Assembly (NCBI GenBank): GCA_964577055.1
Contig: CAZNWC010000011.1
Span: 23,315-87,314 of the forward strand
Direction of reading: 5' to 3'
Length of the DNA: 64,000 nt
Origin: PNNG01 sp964577055
GTDB taxonomy: Bacteria > Bacteroidota > Bacteroidia > UBA7662
In this document: positions 44,401 to 52,195 of the stretch, piece after piece
Layout: every line of letters starts with the position of its first letter
Numbering within the stretch: the stretch's first letter is position 1
Notes under the pieces: generated by a model
What the model saw: the letters and a program-made list of their open reading frames with translations, nothing else
Database searches by the model: none
Told to the model about the DNA's origin: nothing
Made by a program: the position numbers and the translations under genes

Positions 44401-44925
44401 TCCAGCTGCTGACATATCCCAACGGGTGGTCAATTCCAACGATCCGCCGGTATATACAAAGGGCGTAGTTAGCACCATATCCACCCAGCCTGTGTCAGCC
44501 AAAAAATTCTGATTCGCCGAAGCATACACCAAAGTTGCACCTTGGATCAGGGTATTGTAATCCTGTGGTGCGGAGGGCACCGCTGTCAACGAAGAATTTT
44601 TCAAATGAATGTCAAAGAGAATAGCTGCACTGGAAATAATGGCAGCGTTATTCGCCTTTCTCCATGAAATTTTCTGAATCAACTGCCCAGGAACCAAGCC
44701 TGCCGCAGAAAGTTCAGCGGCATCATAAAGCATATGGTGCCGCGAGTAGAAAAAAGTGCTGGCTCCCCCTGTATTGTACATGGGACCGGCATCAGCAGCT
44801 GCACTATTCGAGGTTGTACCCGAATTGCTTCCTGCCCCAATGATGCTCTCGATTTGAGCACCGGCAGGCTGTAGAAAGCCGATCCAACAAAGGAGCAAGA
44901 GTCCTGATTGTAATAACTTTTGCAT
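38404..44925 (-). CDS. Giant T9SS cargo protein, paralogue with beta-helix repeats (2173 aa)
   Basis: A signal peptide (about 1-23, ending PAGAQ) is followed by a jelly-roll-like N-domain and an Ig-like segment with two cysteines (VNVCAGQSFGL...YYRCQVTCGATTLPSTP). Beta-helix block 1 spans about 320-760, a CARDB-like unit about 790-890, beta-helix block 2 about 890-1340, then Ig/CARDB units, a jelly-roll insertion (about 1440-1600) and the type-A T9SS domain (VYPNPANDWVLFELSEP ... LAAGAYQYRLE, KLMIVR). The last ~250 residues are close to those of the 1995-aa protein, while the middle differs in domain number. The function is probably surface attachment or glycan interaction. Confidence 0.9.
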   Translation of the reverse strand: MQKLLQSGLLLLCWIGFLQPAGAQIESIIGAGSNSGTTSNSAAADAGPMYNTGGASTFFYSRHHMLYDAAELSAAGLVPGQLIQKISWRKANNAAIISSAAILFDIHLKNSSLTAVPSAPQDYNTLIQGATLVYASANQNFLADTGWVDMVLTTPFVYTGGSLELTTRWDMSAAGTGVSTANFAWYKDPGNIISQTAGTNSTSLNNARTVRAQIKFTHIANAPCIDPPTPGITQATSVNVCAGQSFGLSLQGTSFGQGQTYQWQESTDSINWTPIAGATTANHSQVQSIAVAYYRCQVTCGATTLPSTPIRIDALITPLNGFYTINPNLPASSGNFQSLTDALSIINCAGIGSAVTLSIAPGTYTGTYTITNFPGASNGLTLTSATGVAGDVIFSNAGTGNSIEINGGSNVSISSMSFTQSAAPTAASAGIFINNASNIAVTGCILSGTAGNTSSNNRAIYATNTQGLIAIGNQISNAYYGIYHAGAASPGYSAGNQYVANQMTNLYYYGIYLTNHQGSIVDGNTMTDFQSNVSSQGIFLSRTTEMTVNNNRISGQIGIYGIYMSNMTAPATAGAQNLIANNVINGDFSSTTPRAIYLVASTTDGTDRLTIAHNSIELRSTTTSTTANGVIFLTGGSATAPAVDSAGFELYNNSIKAVRQTTATNFAGLYLSADHLNNKVAANNNLYFMDVTNPAGAIRVASTNYTLPAWTTLTGQEAASLDTNPLYTSSTDLTPLSISPLKDAGTPLSYVTSDILGNNRGSNPDIGAFEIQLVASDLLMTEITSPPAVVTGGTPYPVTIRFKNVGADTLTTATVAYQFGSATTVTETFSGSVAPFDTATYTFTANLTVPLGVSGELVAWTAAPNGASDPTPQNDTLRMILCQPIPAGTYTIGSPTSNFPSIAALSSILNCGGVSGPVTFLFDGPSNLITEQLALGNIPGTSATDTITFDGQGDTIRTAGSTGSAQVIVLNGSKHIRLRNMYVDASLANVGIQLLDVENIRIVNNTVAVSLAATSTATGGIVASGSLTSTTTATTATDVVVDSNLVIGGYYTIRFNGAAGAPVSNIRITNNRVMDTYIYAIYTIQAHDVLIENNEIARPGRTNITTFYGIYNSTGARGVRVSKNRIHTTHGLNPSSTSYTSYGIFYTGAAGDSIAPNVVSNNLLYNFNSLTGSIYGIYVTGGVHVYVLHNTTVFDNDSSTSGLVYANYFLGTGSDHRFFNNISYVSRGGSGTKYCLYITGASNVPQSNNNVLTMLSTAGTNGVGYYTTGYPTLANWQAANNGAFDQNSTDADPTFVNRVAFDFVPTAFQANNIGANLSALVATDLNGLTRSTTPDPGVYEFAPASLDASLANPALIINGLPIPIEDGCIPRLTLPLQVEVTNSGLDTMVNTSVSYRLNSAASVTETITGPVLPGATVNHIFAMPVTFNNGSDTVVTWVSLAGDGNATNDSASRIANNYLATIFQAPFYENFDAGNLPVNACDLAGASAKVELIDTIPGGDTLAIAGTRSLVFSGSAAGTGWITPTDLNWTTVNPAFNASMTYYVDASGLSRLAASFKLLQLFRSTAASGGFQLMVNDQAVAPIGYASPILRAANAAASIDTLDLRYDLDAFVGDTVKITLFSSTRWDYTGSPRHAQVVDELRIFQPTDVAFDSVTVINNTCSAGPKPVAAITRSATPVTAAQLKYGRNAAAVQTVAMTFNATANLWNATLPAAAAGDSVTYWVEATNTAGVSTSDTLRFDEVYLAFSAGNDTTITAGDSATLRANISGGSAPDSLFSGVANNGSGAVMFEVMANKNLRINAMDFYFSGTSTISIYVKNGTFVGSEANSAAWTLVNTLSVTGAGTTTAVRAPLPNAIEIPANQLTGIYVFGSGVRYIGTSTLPATIGQVWQTNGTLTLYGGIGGGGLFSGGTNPGRTFAGHLYYLGADSLAWTDGTNFLGNADTLRVGPATTTTYYATRFADSCSYTDTVTVFVNPAVTDDIGVTEILSPNINTVMLNQPYQVKAVIRNFGSSAITGFDVAYRVGAIELNANAINRTIAPGDTIHHIFSQSWTPTVGGTLRLCAYTKLATDINTANDTTCVTALQVSVSELPAGLRKVYPNPANDWVLFELSEPVTAGTHLLVLDAAGKEVARIMPEVGVQNIRVETQRLAAGAYQYRLERSTGVGMGKLMIVR

Positions 44926-45440
44926 ATAATAGCGTTTAGAAAATTTTACGTGCCTTTAAACCGAAACATTTACTGCATGCAATGCAGCACCACTTCATTG
45001 TTTTAGAAGAGCTCGAGATAAAAGTATCCAATCATCTTTCAAAATTTAGTCACAACTCATCAGAAAATGACGCATTTTTCAATTACACCTGCGAAAGCTA
45101 AATGGTTGGGTAGAAGGCGCAATGGCACCATTTGGGTCTCCAAACTTGTTCGATGCGGCATCTCCTCGGGTTATATTTTAATCAATATTTAACTAATACG
45201 CATGCGTAAACCATTCATTAAAAATTAAATAACGGGTCATTTGTAGCTTATTCGAAGCCAGCACCAATCGATTTAAACTACCAGGCATTTCGCATGCTCG
45301 GCATTGGACAGCACGCAAGCGTTGGTTTCAAGCCAATAGTTGTCATGATTTATTGAACCTTTCACTCACAAACCAGGAAGCCTGACAAAAACATCCCTTT
45401 TGTCTGCAATTTATCTCTTTGATACTTGATACGAACTGCC
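44926..45440. other. Long intergenic region upstream of the 2173-aa gene
   Basis: About 515 bases contain no convincing frame on either strand. It must hold the promoter of the giant gene, but I find no clear TTG-N-TAnnTTTG pair. A palindromic TGCATGCAATGCA-like stretch lies near 44973-44988. Confidence 0.5.
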
Positions 45441-45470
45441 AAAAAAAAAGCCACCCCGCAGGATGGCTTT
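45441..45470 (-). terminator. Terminator of atpDC
   Basis: On the minus strand AAAGCCATCC ... GGTGGCTTT forms a stem (one G-T wobble) followed by nine T. Confidence 0.85.
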
Positions 45471-45488
45471 CTGGTATGATTTGATTTA

Positions 45489-45731
45489 TCAGGCTTCTGT
45501 AAGGATGATGACTTTGTCTTTCAACACCTCAATCACGCCTCCTTTTACATCAAAATAAACGGTTTTATTGTCGGAAGTGATTACCCGCACTTTGCCTTCC
45601 TTCTCCAAAGAAGAAATGATGGGCGCGTGGTTCTTGAGTACTTCAAACTGCCCTTTGCTGCCGGGCACTTTTACCGAAGTAATTTCGCCTTCGAACAATT
45701 TGCGGTCAGGGGTAAGGATTTCGAGCTGCAT
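45489..45731 (-). CDS. atpC: F1F0 ATP synthase epsilon subunit (short form)
   Basis: The 80-residue protein contains only the N-terminal beta-sandwich: MQLEILTPDRKLFEGEITSV, VPGSKGQFEVLKNHAPIISSL, and a final sheet ending KDKVIILTEA. The two-helix C-terminal domain found in ~135-residue epsilon subunits, which inhibits ATP hydrolysis, is absent. From memory this short form is the rule in Bacteroidota. It follows atpD by 15 bp and ends at a clear terminator. Confidence 0.93.
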   Translation of the reverse strand: MQLEILTPDRKLFEGEITSVKVPGSKGQFEVLKNHAPIISSLEKEGKVRVITSDNKTVYFDVKGGVIEVLKDKVIILTEA

Positions 45732-45746
45732 GGCCTCTCTCCTTCC

Positions 45747-47252
45747 TTAGATCTGACCAGCCAGCATTTTCTTACCGGCTTCAATTACGTCATCGATGCT
45801 ACCCTTCAAGTTGAAGGCTGCTTCGGGATATTCGTCTACTTCGCCGTCCATGATCATGTTGAAACCACGGATGGTTTCTTCGATAGGAACGAGTACACCC
45901 TTCAAGCCGGTGAACTGCTCGGCTACGTGGAAAGGCTGCGACAAGAAACGCTGCACACGACGGGCGCGGTGTACCACCTGCTTGTCTTCTTCACTCAATT
46001 CGTCCATACCCAAGATGGCGATGATGTCTTGCAATTCTTTGTAGCGCTGCAAAATTTGCTTCACACGCATGGCGCAGTTGTAGTGTGCGTCGCCTACTAC
46101 ATCGCGGGTCAAAATGCGTGAAGTCGAATCCAATGGATCCACGGCTGGGTAGATACCCAATTCGGCAATCTTACGGCTCAATACAGTGGTGGCATCCAAG
46201 TGGGCGAAGGTGGTAGCCGGCGCCGGGTCGGTCAAGTCATCCGCAGGCACGTAAACCGCCTGTACTGAGGTAATTGATCCGCGTTTGGTTGAAGTGATAC
46301 GCTCCTGCATCAAACCCATTTCGGTGGCCAAGGTTGGCTGGTAACCTACCGCCGATGGCATACGTCCCAAAAGAGCCGATACTTCTGAACCTGCCTGGGT
46401 AAAACGGAAGATGTTGTCGATAAAGAAAAGAATATCGCGTCCTTGAGCATCACTTTCATCGCCGTCGCGCAAGTGCTCGGCCATGGTCAAACCCGAAAGA
46501 GCTACACGTGCACGGGCTCCGGGCGGCTCGTTCATCTGACCGAAAACGAGGGCAATTCGCGACTCTTCCATCTCGTTGTAGTCAACCTTATCGAGCGACC
46601 ACTTGCCTTCTTCCATGTCGTGCTTGAACTCCTCACCGTATTTCACTACGCCCGATTCAATCATCTCGCGGAGGAGGTCGTTCCCTTCACGGGTACGCTC
46701 ACCTACACCAGCGAAAACCGACATACCGTCGTAACCTTTGGCGATGTTGTTGATCAATTCCATGATGAGTACGGTCTTACCTACACCGGCTCCACCGAAC
46801 AAACCAATTTTACCACCTTTTACATAAGGCTCAATCAAGTCGATAACTTTGATACCTGTGTACAGAACTTCTGTTGAGGTACTCAAATCTTCGAATCGAG
46901 GTGCCGAGCGGTGGATTGGCAAACCAGCCGAACGATCGATAGGCTTCAAACCGTCGATGGCGTCACCAACTACATTGAACAAGCGTCCTTTGATTTGGGT
47001 GCCAATAGGCATCTGAATGGCTTCACCGGTATCAATCACCGCCATACCACGCACCAGACCCTCGGTAGAGTCCATGGCAATGGTACGCACGCTGTCTTCA
47101 CCCAGGTGCTGCTGACATTCGAGTACGATCCGCTGTCCATCGGGACGCTCAACGTACAATGCATTGAAAATTTTAGGGAGTTTTGAACCGCCTTCAAAGC
47201 TAACGTCCACTACCGGACCGATGATTTGAGCGATTTTACCGTGATTGGCCAT
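45747..47252 (-). CDS. atpD: F1F0 ATP synthase beta subunit
   Basis: The 501-residue catalytic subunit shows the Walker A loop GGAGVGKT (153-160), GERTREGNDL, the Walker B region (GRDILFFIDNIFRFTQAGSEVSALLGRMPSAVGYQP), and the ATP-synthase alpha/beta signature PAVDPLDSTSR. As in other Bacteroidota, atpD and atpC stand apart from the rest of the atp genes. A strong promoter lies at 47289-47319. Confidence 0.98.
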   Translation of the reverse strand: MANHGKIAQIIGPVVDVSFEGGSKLPKIFNALYVERPDGQRIVLECQQHLGEDSVRTIAMDSTEGLVRGMAVIDTGEAIQMPIGTQIKGRLFNVVGDAIDGLKPIDRSAGLPIHRSAPRFEDLSTSTEVLYTGIKVIDLIEPYVKGGKIGLFGGAGVGKTVLIMELINNIAKGYDGMSVFAGVGERTREGNDLLREMIESGVVKYGEEFKHDMEEGKWSLDKVDYNEMEESRIALVFGQMNEPPGARARVALSGLTMAEHLRDGDESDAQGRDILFFIDNIFRFTQAGSEVSALLGRMPSAVGYQPTLATEMGLMQERITSTKRGSITSVQAVYVPADDLTDPAPATTFAHLDATTVLSRKIAELGIYPAVDPLDSTSRILTRDVVGDAHYNCAMRVKQILQRYKELQDIIAILGMDELSEEDKQVVHRARRVQRFLSQPFHVAEQFTGLKGVLVPIEETIRGFNMIMDGEVDEYPEAAFNLKGSIDDVIEAGKKMLAGQI

Positions 47253-47288
47253 AAAAAAGCTGGTTTATTGCGTCTTTCAACGAGAGCG

Positions 47289-47319
47289 CAAAGCTAAAAC
47301 TTAAGCTTCACATTTCAAA
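47289..47319 (-). promoter_or_regulatory. Promoter of atpDC
   Basis: On the minus strand TTTG, 19 bases, TAGCTTTG precedes the atpD ATG by about 36 bases: a textbook Bacteroidota promoter. Confidence 0.8.
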
Positions 47320-47505
47320 CCAAAAACCCATTGTGAAATATTTGAACGTTTCGGCAACCTCCACAGGCTATTTGCTCCCTGAATTTTAACCAAATTTCCC
47401 GAAATTATAAAAATACAGCCAAAAGTTTTAATTAATGAAAAATAGCATCGTATTGCTGTATCTTTAAGTATTCCAATTGCACCAAACCGATTGGATCATG
47501 TGCAT

Positions 47506-47534
47506 TCCCGGTAGCAATACCGGGATTTTTTTTG
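47506..47534 (+). terminator. Terminator-like hairpin with no gene before it
   Basis: TCCCGGTA / TACCGGGA with a GCAA-type loop is followed by eight T. No plus-strand gene ends here; the atpD promoter region lies on the other side. It could end a short RNA begun near 47458 (TATCTTTA) or attenuate the lipoprotein gene at 47592. Confidence 0.65.
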
Positions 47535-47591
47535 TTCGCTAAATCCAACCATCGGCAACGGTCGTAGATATCATCAACAAAAATGTATCAC

Positions 47592-48122
47592 ATGAAAACT
47601 TCCAAATTTTTCCTCATTGCCCTCCTCGTGGGCAGCAGCATGGCCTTCACCTCTTGTGAAAAAGAAGAAATGCCAGCACCTCAACCCGAACCTCGCACGG
47701 CTACTTTTACGTATGCCTTCAACACCGGTCAGGTGGGTGCCGGAACTGCTTACAATGGCATGCATCCCAACAACCTCACCGCTACCTTGAAAATCACCGA
47801 AATCGATGGCAGCAAGTCACGGATTGAGGTCATGATTAACAATGCGGTGGCCGGACAAACCTACATGGTACACGCCCACGACGCGGCCGACGCAGCTACC
47901 ACCCCCAATGGTACACCTTACAACGAAACGCCCAATACCAACGTGCTCACTTTGGCAATCAACGCCACTGGAAGCATGGCCATGGGTTCACAAGAGGCCA
48001 ATCGCTCCTTCGATGACCTCACCACCCAATACAATGCATTTTTCGTGATCCACGATCCGATGCAAGCCATCAGCACCACCGATTTAACCACTTATTTGGT
48101 GGTAGGCGTTTTTGGCAGATAA
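47592..48122 (+). CDS. CHRD-like lipoprotein
   Basis: The 176-residue protein has a lipoprotein signal (MKTSKFFLIALLVGSSMAFTSC, Cys22) and a single beta-rich domain. Strand patterns such as FTYAFNTGQVGAG, LTATLKITEIDGSKSRIEVMI, GQTYMVHAHDAAD and LTLAINATGSMAM resemble CHRD-type domains; the two histidines in VHAHD are notable. It should be anchored in the outer or inner membrane. The ATG at 47592 is preferred to 47583, since it gives the standard basic start of the signal peptide. Monocistronic, with a terminator at 48156-48187. Confidence 0.75.
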   Translation: MKTSKFFLIALLVGSSMAFTSCEKEEMPAPQPEPRTATFTYAFNTGQVGAGTAYNGMHPNNLTATLKITEIDGSKSRIEVMINNAVAGQTYMVHAHDAADAATTPNGTPYNETPNTNVLTLAINATGSMAMGSQEANRSFDDLTTQYNAFFVIHDPMQAISTTDLTTYLVVGVFGR

Positions 48123-48155
48123 TCTGTTCTTTAACAGGGTTTAGTTTTGACAGCA

Positions 48156-48187
48156 GCCCGGTCGTTGAGAAACGATCGGGCTTTTTT
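48156..48187 (+). terminator. Terminator of the CHRD-like lipoprotein gene
   Basis: GCCCGGTCGTT / AACGATCGGGC with loop GAGA is followed by six T. Confidence 0.85.
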
Positions 48188-48274
48188 ATTCAACGCAATG
48201 GCAGCCAAATAGCAGTATAGCTCATGAATACAACAAACCTTTTCAAGTTGCCCAACAGATCAGCATCATTGTAT

Positions 48275-51200
48275 TCACCTGATCAACCGCACCACACCTT
48301 TTTGCACCCGCTGCTCGCCGCTGGTGAAATCGACATAATAAATCACATAGGGATACACTCCATTGGGCAATTCTGCTCCGTTTTTAGTGCCATCCCAGCT
48401 AAAGTCAATGCCATTCCCTTCGAAAACAGGCTGACCCCAGCGGTCAAAAATGGTGATCCGCAAACTGGTAATCCCTACCGTTACTACCTTAAACCTATCG
48501 TTGGTAAAGTCGCCATTAGGCGTAAAGGCGGAGGGCACCAGAATGCGGGGTTTGGCCTGTATGCAAATAACCCGACTAAATCTTGACGCGCATCCCGCCG
48601 CATTTTCAATGCGCAAGGCGACTTCAAAGCGGCCGGTATCGCTGAACAGCTGGCGCGGATAAACACCTGGCACATAAGGTTCGGAGATGCCATTGCCAAA
48701 ATCCCAAAGTCCGGTCGCCCCTCCATTGCTCAAATCGATGAACACCAAGTCGGCTTCGGCCAAATCGTAACAGCCGGTACGGTTCGGGTTAGGCAAAAAA
48801 TTGGCCGATACCGCCGGGAACGACCGCATCACCAAGGTATCAATGCGCGAACAGCCCGTGAGCGTATCGGTTATCCGCACACGGTAAGTGCCTTGGGGCG
48901 CTTGCAAACTGGGCGCAGTAACCATCGGCAGGCTGAGCCAATCAATGCGATAGGGCAAACCTGCCGCAAAACGCACCTCGGCCGTACCCAAACTATCGAA
49001 ACAATTGGTTTGGGTTTGTTCGATTTGATAAATCAATGGGGGATGCACGTAAATGTAGACCGAATCTCGTAGGCTATCCGAACAGGCATCGCCGGCAGTG
49101 ACAACATACCAGGCCGATGTTGCCGGCACCACCACCAAGGTATCGGTGGTATCACCGGTGCTTTCCCAACGCAAGCCACGCCCTGCCAAGCCTCCTTGCA
49201 AACGGGCTATCAAGCGGACCTCCTCAGCTGCGCAAAGCGTATCGGCACTTGCAGTGAGCGTAAGGCGTAAACTATCGCGCACCACCACACGTACACTGTC
49301 GGTGCGCTCACACGGCCCGGCACCGGCTCGGTAGTAGATCCAATGGCTGCCAACACCGGCCAAACGAGGCCTGAAGGTATTGCCCACCACCCCGTTGCCA
49401 AACAACAAACCACCTGCTGGCGTGGCAGTAACTTGCCAAGCAGTATCACGGAAACAAACAGCTGTGTCAACGCCGCTGATGCTGACCACAGGCAAAGGCG
49501 ATACGGTCACCAGCAGCGAATCGAAACAAGCTCCAGCCAAACGTTGGTAAATGCGGTGAGCACCCAGGCCGGCAGTAGCAGGATTAAACCTGCCAGTAAG
49601 CGTGTCGGTGATACCCGGTCCGCTCCAACGACCGCCAGCGTAACTACTTCCCAATTGAAAGGGCCCCGACAATATGCAAACCGTGGTGTCGGCCTGCAAT
49701 TGCGGAGCAGGCTGAACCTCCATCACCACACTGTCGACACAACCATTGGCTGTATAATACAAGCGGTGAAAACCCACCCCAGCCGTTACTGGATTGAAGC
49801 TGCCATTCCCCGCCGGATTCACGCCCGGTCCACTCCAAATGCCACCCGCAGGCGCCCGACCTGTATTGCCTGCCCCCAAGGTTAAATTCCCATTGCTGAT
49901 ACACCTGCGCAGGGTATCACCCGCAATGTTGGTGCGCACCAAATTCACCACCAATGAGTCCCTACAGCCATCCACATGGTAAAACAAATTCACGGTGCTG
50001 TTGCCGGTACCATTAATGCCCGGGTTGAATGTACCCAAGAGCGAATCGGTAATGCCTGGTCCCGACCAATAGCCCCCAGCAGGAATGCCAGGCGTTAAAT
50101 TGAAAGGCGCACCCAAGGGACACGTGATAAATCCTGGTCCGGCTTCAATGGCCTTGATGTGTAAGCGCAAAGTGTCGATACAGCCATTGAGGTTGTAGAT
50201 CAAAATGTGGTCGCCTGCGGCAGTGAGCTGCGGATCAACGATGCCCAGCAATGGGTCGATGAGGGCAACTCCACTCCAAATACCACCCAAAGGCTGGAAA
50301 GTGAGGGCGTAGGGTGGATCACTTTGGCAGAGGGTGTCGATTTTGTTCATCACGATGCTATCGACATAAATGATTTTGGACCGACTACATCCCGCAAAAT
50401 TGTAGAAAACGGTATCGACGCCCGGAACAGCGGGTGGTGTATACAAACCTCCTGGCGTGATGTTTGGCCCCGACCAAGTGCCACCAGGAGGCGAAAAGCC
50501 GGTCATGGCCAAGGCAGGGCCACCCGGACAGCTGCCTTGTGCTGGTCCTGGATATACATCTACCACGGTAACGGTGAGCGAATCAGCACAGCCATTCACG
50601 CTGTAAAACACCCGTACGCTCCCTGCTCCTGCAATGGTTGGATTAAACGTGCCAGCGGCTGCAGCCGTGATGCCTGGTCCAAAAAACACCCCACCAGGAG
50701 GACTCACCCTACCAGCCAGTGAAAAAGGTGCCGACTGCAAACAAACCAAGGTATCAGGCCCGGCTTCAGGCGGTGTGGTTACCAAAATGCTGACCGATAC
50801 CGTATCAGGCCCGTTGTTGTTGCCATCGTTTACAATCACCGTATAGGCAGTAGTACCCGGCGGTGGGCAAACCAAATGCGGACCAGCAGTAGGCGGCAAA
50901 CCGTTGCTCCATTGGTAAGTGTAATTGCAATCGCCACCGATGCCAGCCGCCGTAAGCAGGGTACATTCGCCAATGCACAACGAATCGTCGGCTGCTGTGA
51001 GCGTGGCCGAAAGCGGACAATCGTTGATTTCGAAAGTACTGTTGAGGAGAAATGTGTAAAGGCTGTCGCAAATATCGAGGAGGTTCAAATTCCAACTCAG
51101 GCCATAGGTGGCGCATGTATTGAAGGGTGTATTTACGGTAAGCCGCACCCTGCGGGTGCTGTCGTTCACGCAATTGAGCGCTTGGGCATTCACAATGGTG

Positions 51201-51757
51201 CGGGCAGGTGTTCCTGTAAGCACAAAAGCAGCAGCCAAAACCGAATCACAGTGCACCGTACTGTCGAGGGTAATATCAATAAAGGTGGTTTGGCAGCTGG
51301 CCACCACCGAATCCATCGATGGTGGGATGGGCGGAGGCACGATGCTGTACCAATAGGCATTCCAGCCAGTGCAAGTCACATTTGCGTCCGACTGAAAATG
51401 GATGGTCATATAACCGCTCGTAGCTACCAAGGGCGGAAAAGCGGTGAGGGTACCTGAAAAAGTGCCCAACAAAATACCATTGGTATCAGGACCGTCGTAC
51501 ACCCGCATACGATCAAGTACCAACTCCGTACAAAAGCTCTGAAAAGTGAGGATGATTTGTATAGCCTGTGGATTGCTGATAACGAAAGTGAAGTTTTCGT
51601 TGTTGTTGTAATTTCCTGCAGCAATGGGATTACCTCCTGAATCATCGAGGAATGCACGACAATCCGTCACGGTTTGATTGGCCATGGTGTAGGTAGGCTG
51701 GGCCGCAGCCAACGTACCAAGCAGCAGAAATAGCGTAAACCAAACCCAAAAACGCAT
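48275..51757 (-). CDS. CUB-domain protein with repeated GG.WSGPG modules and T9SS type-B sorting domain (1160 aa)
   Basis: A signal peptide (1-19) precedes a CUB domain (about 25-140; FTFVISNPQAIQIILTFQSF, then RVYDGPDTNGILLGTFSG). Next is an Ig/PKD-like region. At least six modules follow with the pattern G.F/Y.GPGIT...GTFNP..AG.G...I.Y..NGC.DSL (for example AGGYWSGPGITDSLLGTFNP). The chain ends with a gliding-type (type-B) T9SS domain: VPSAFTPNGDFTNDRFKVV, ITIFDRWGQPVFEG, NGVYPYVIYYVD. It is probably bound to the cell surface. Its ATG overlaps the stop of the upstream lipoprotein by one base, making it the last gene of the six-gene exported operon. Confidence 0.9.
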   Translation of the reverse strand: MRFWVWFTLFLLLGTLAAAQPTYTMANQTVTDCRAFLDDSGGNPIAAGNYNNNENFTFVISNPQAIQIILTFQSFCTELVLDRMRVYDGPDTNGILLGTFSGTLTAFPPLVATSGYMTIHFQSDANVTCTGWNAYWYSIVPPPIPPSMDSVVASCQTTFIDITLDSTVHCDSVLAAAFVLTGTPARTIVNAQALNCVNDSTRRVRLTVNTPFNTCATYGLSWNLNLLDICDSLYTFLLNSTFEINDCPLSATLTAADDSLCIGECTLLTAAGIGGDCNYTYQWSNGLPPTAGPHLVCPPPGTTAYTVIVNDGNNNGPDTVSVSILVTTPPEAGPDTLVCLQSAPFSLAGRVSPPGGVFFGPGITAAAAGTFNPTIAGAGSVRVFYSVNGCADSLTVTVVDVYPGPAQGSCPGGPALAMTGFSPPGGTWSGPNITPGGLYTPPAVPGVDTVFYNFAGCSRSKIIYVDSIVMNKIDTLCQSDPPYALTFQPLGGIWSGVALIDPLLGIVDPQLTAAGDHILIYNLNGCIDTLRLHIKAIEAGPGFITCPLGAPFNLTPGIPAGGYWSGPGITDSLLGTFNPGINGTGNSTVNLFYHVDGCRDSLVVNLVRTNIAGDTLRRCISNGNLTLGAGNTGRAPAGGIWSGPGVNPAGNGSFNPVTAGVGFHRLYYTANGCVDSVVMEVQPAPQLQADTTVCILSGPFQLGSSYAGGRWSGPGITDTLTGRFNPATAGLGAHRIYQRLAGACFDSLLVTVSPLPVVSISGVDTAVCFRDTAWQVTATPAGGLLFGNGVVGNTFRPRLAGVGSHWIYYRAGAGPCERTDSVRVVVRDSLRLTLTASADTLCAAEEVRLIARLQGGLAGRGLRWESTGDTTDTLVVVPATSAWYVVTAGDACSDSLRDSVYIYVHPPLIYQIEQTQTNCFDSLGTAEVRFAAGLPYRIDWLSLPMVTAPSLQAPQGTYRVRITDTLTGCSRIDTLVMRSFPAVSANFLPNPNRTGCYDLAEADLVFIDLSNGGATGLWDFGNGISEPYVPGVYPRQLFSDTGRFEVALRIENAAGCASRFSRVICIQAKPRILVPSAFTPNGDFTNDRFKVVTVGITSLRITIFDRWGQPVFEGNGIDFSWDGTKNGAELPNGVYPYVIYYVDFTSGEQRVQKGVVRLIR

Positions 51758-52194
51758 CAGTTGCGGTTAATCAATATTTGTGGTGTGTTAACGGTATTGC
51801 TCCATTGGCCCGACCGATCGCGCAGCCGAATGCTGTAGATGGTAGCTTCGGTAGCACCGTTTCCGAACAAAAAAGTACCATTGAGCCTAAAACGTATGGT
51901 GCCACGGATGGGCACATTGCTGTATTCGGGACTCAAAGGCGGGACAAAATAATAGTCGGGGGCTGTGAGGCGGTCATCGCGCACTTCGAGCATTAGGCTG
52001 TCGGGGTGCAAACTGCCTTGGTCACCATCGCCATCCTCGTATTGCAACTCCACTTCCACCCTGCCCGTAAAAGCCACAATGCTGGTAGGCGCCACCTGGT
52101 TGATGCGGATTACGGGCGCTTTGTCGAGCTCGCGAATGGCCGTCTTTTTGCAAGCCGCGCTCATCACCACCACAGCCAAGGCAAGCAGCAACAT
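51757..52194 (-). CDS. Small lipoprotein in the exported operon
   Basis: The 145-residue protein has a lipobox signal (MLLLALAVVVMSAAC, Cys15) and a beta-rich mature part (IRINQVAPTSIVAFTGRVEV, VELQYEDGDGDQGSLHPDSL, IYSIRLRDRSGQWSNTVNTP). EDGDGDQGS resembles an acidic calcium-binding loop. The ATG at 52194 is chosen; it starts one base after the stop of the haem lipoprotein. The family is unknown to me. It is translationally coupled on both sides. Confidence 0.8.
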   Translation of the reverse strand: MLLLALAVVVMSAACKKTAIRELDKAPVIRINQVAPTSIVAFTGRVEVELQYEDGDGDQGSLHPDSLMLEVRDDRLTAPDYYFVPPLSPEYSNVPIRGTIRFRLNGTFLFGNGATEATIYSIRLRDRSGQWSNTVNTPQILINRN

Positions 52195-52195
52195 T

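Noticed and set aside
45627..46121. Frames opposite atpC/atpD
   Set aside because: They overlap two certain genes on the other strand and show no family motif.
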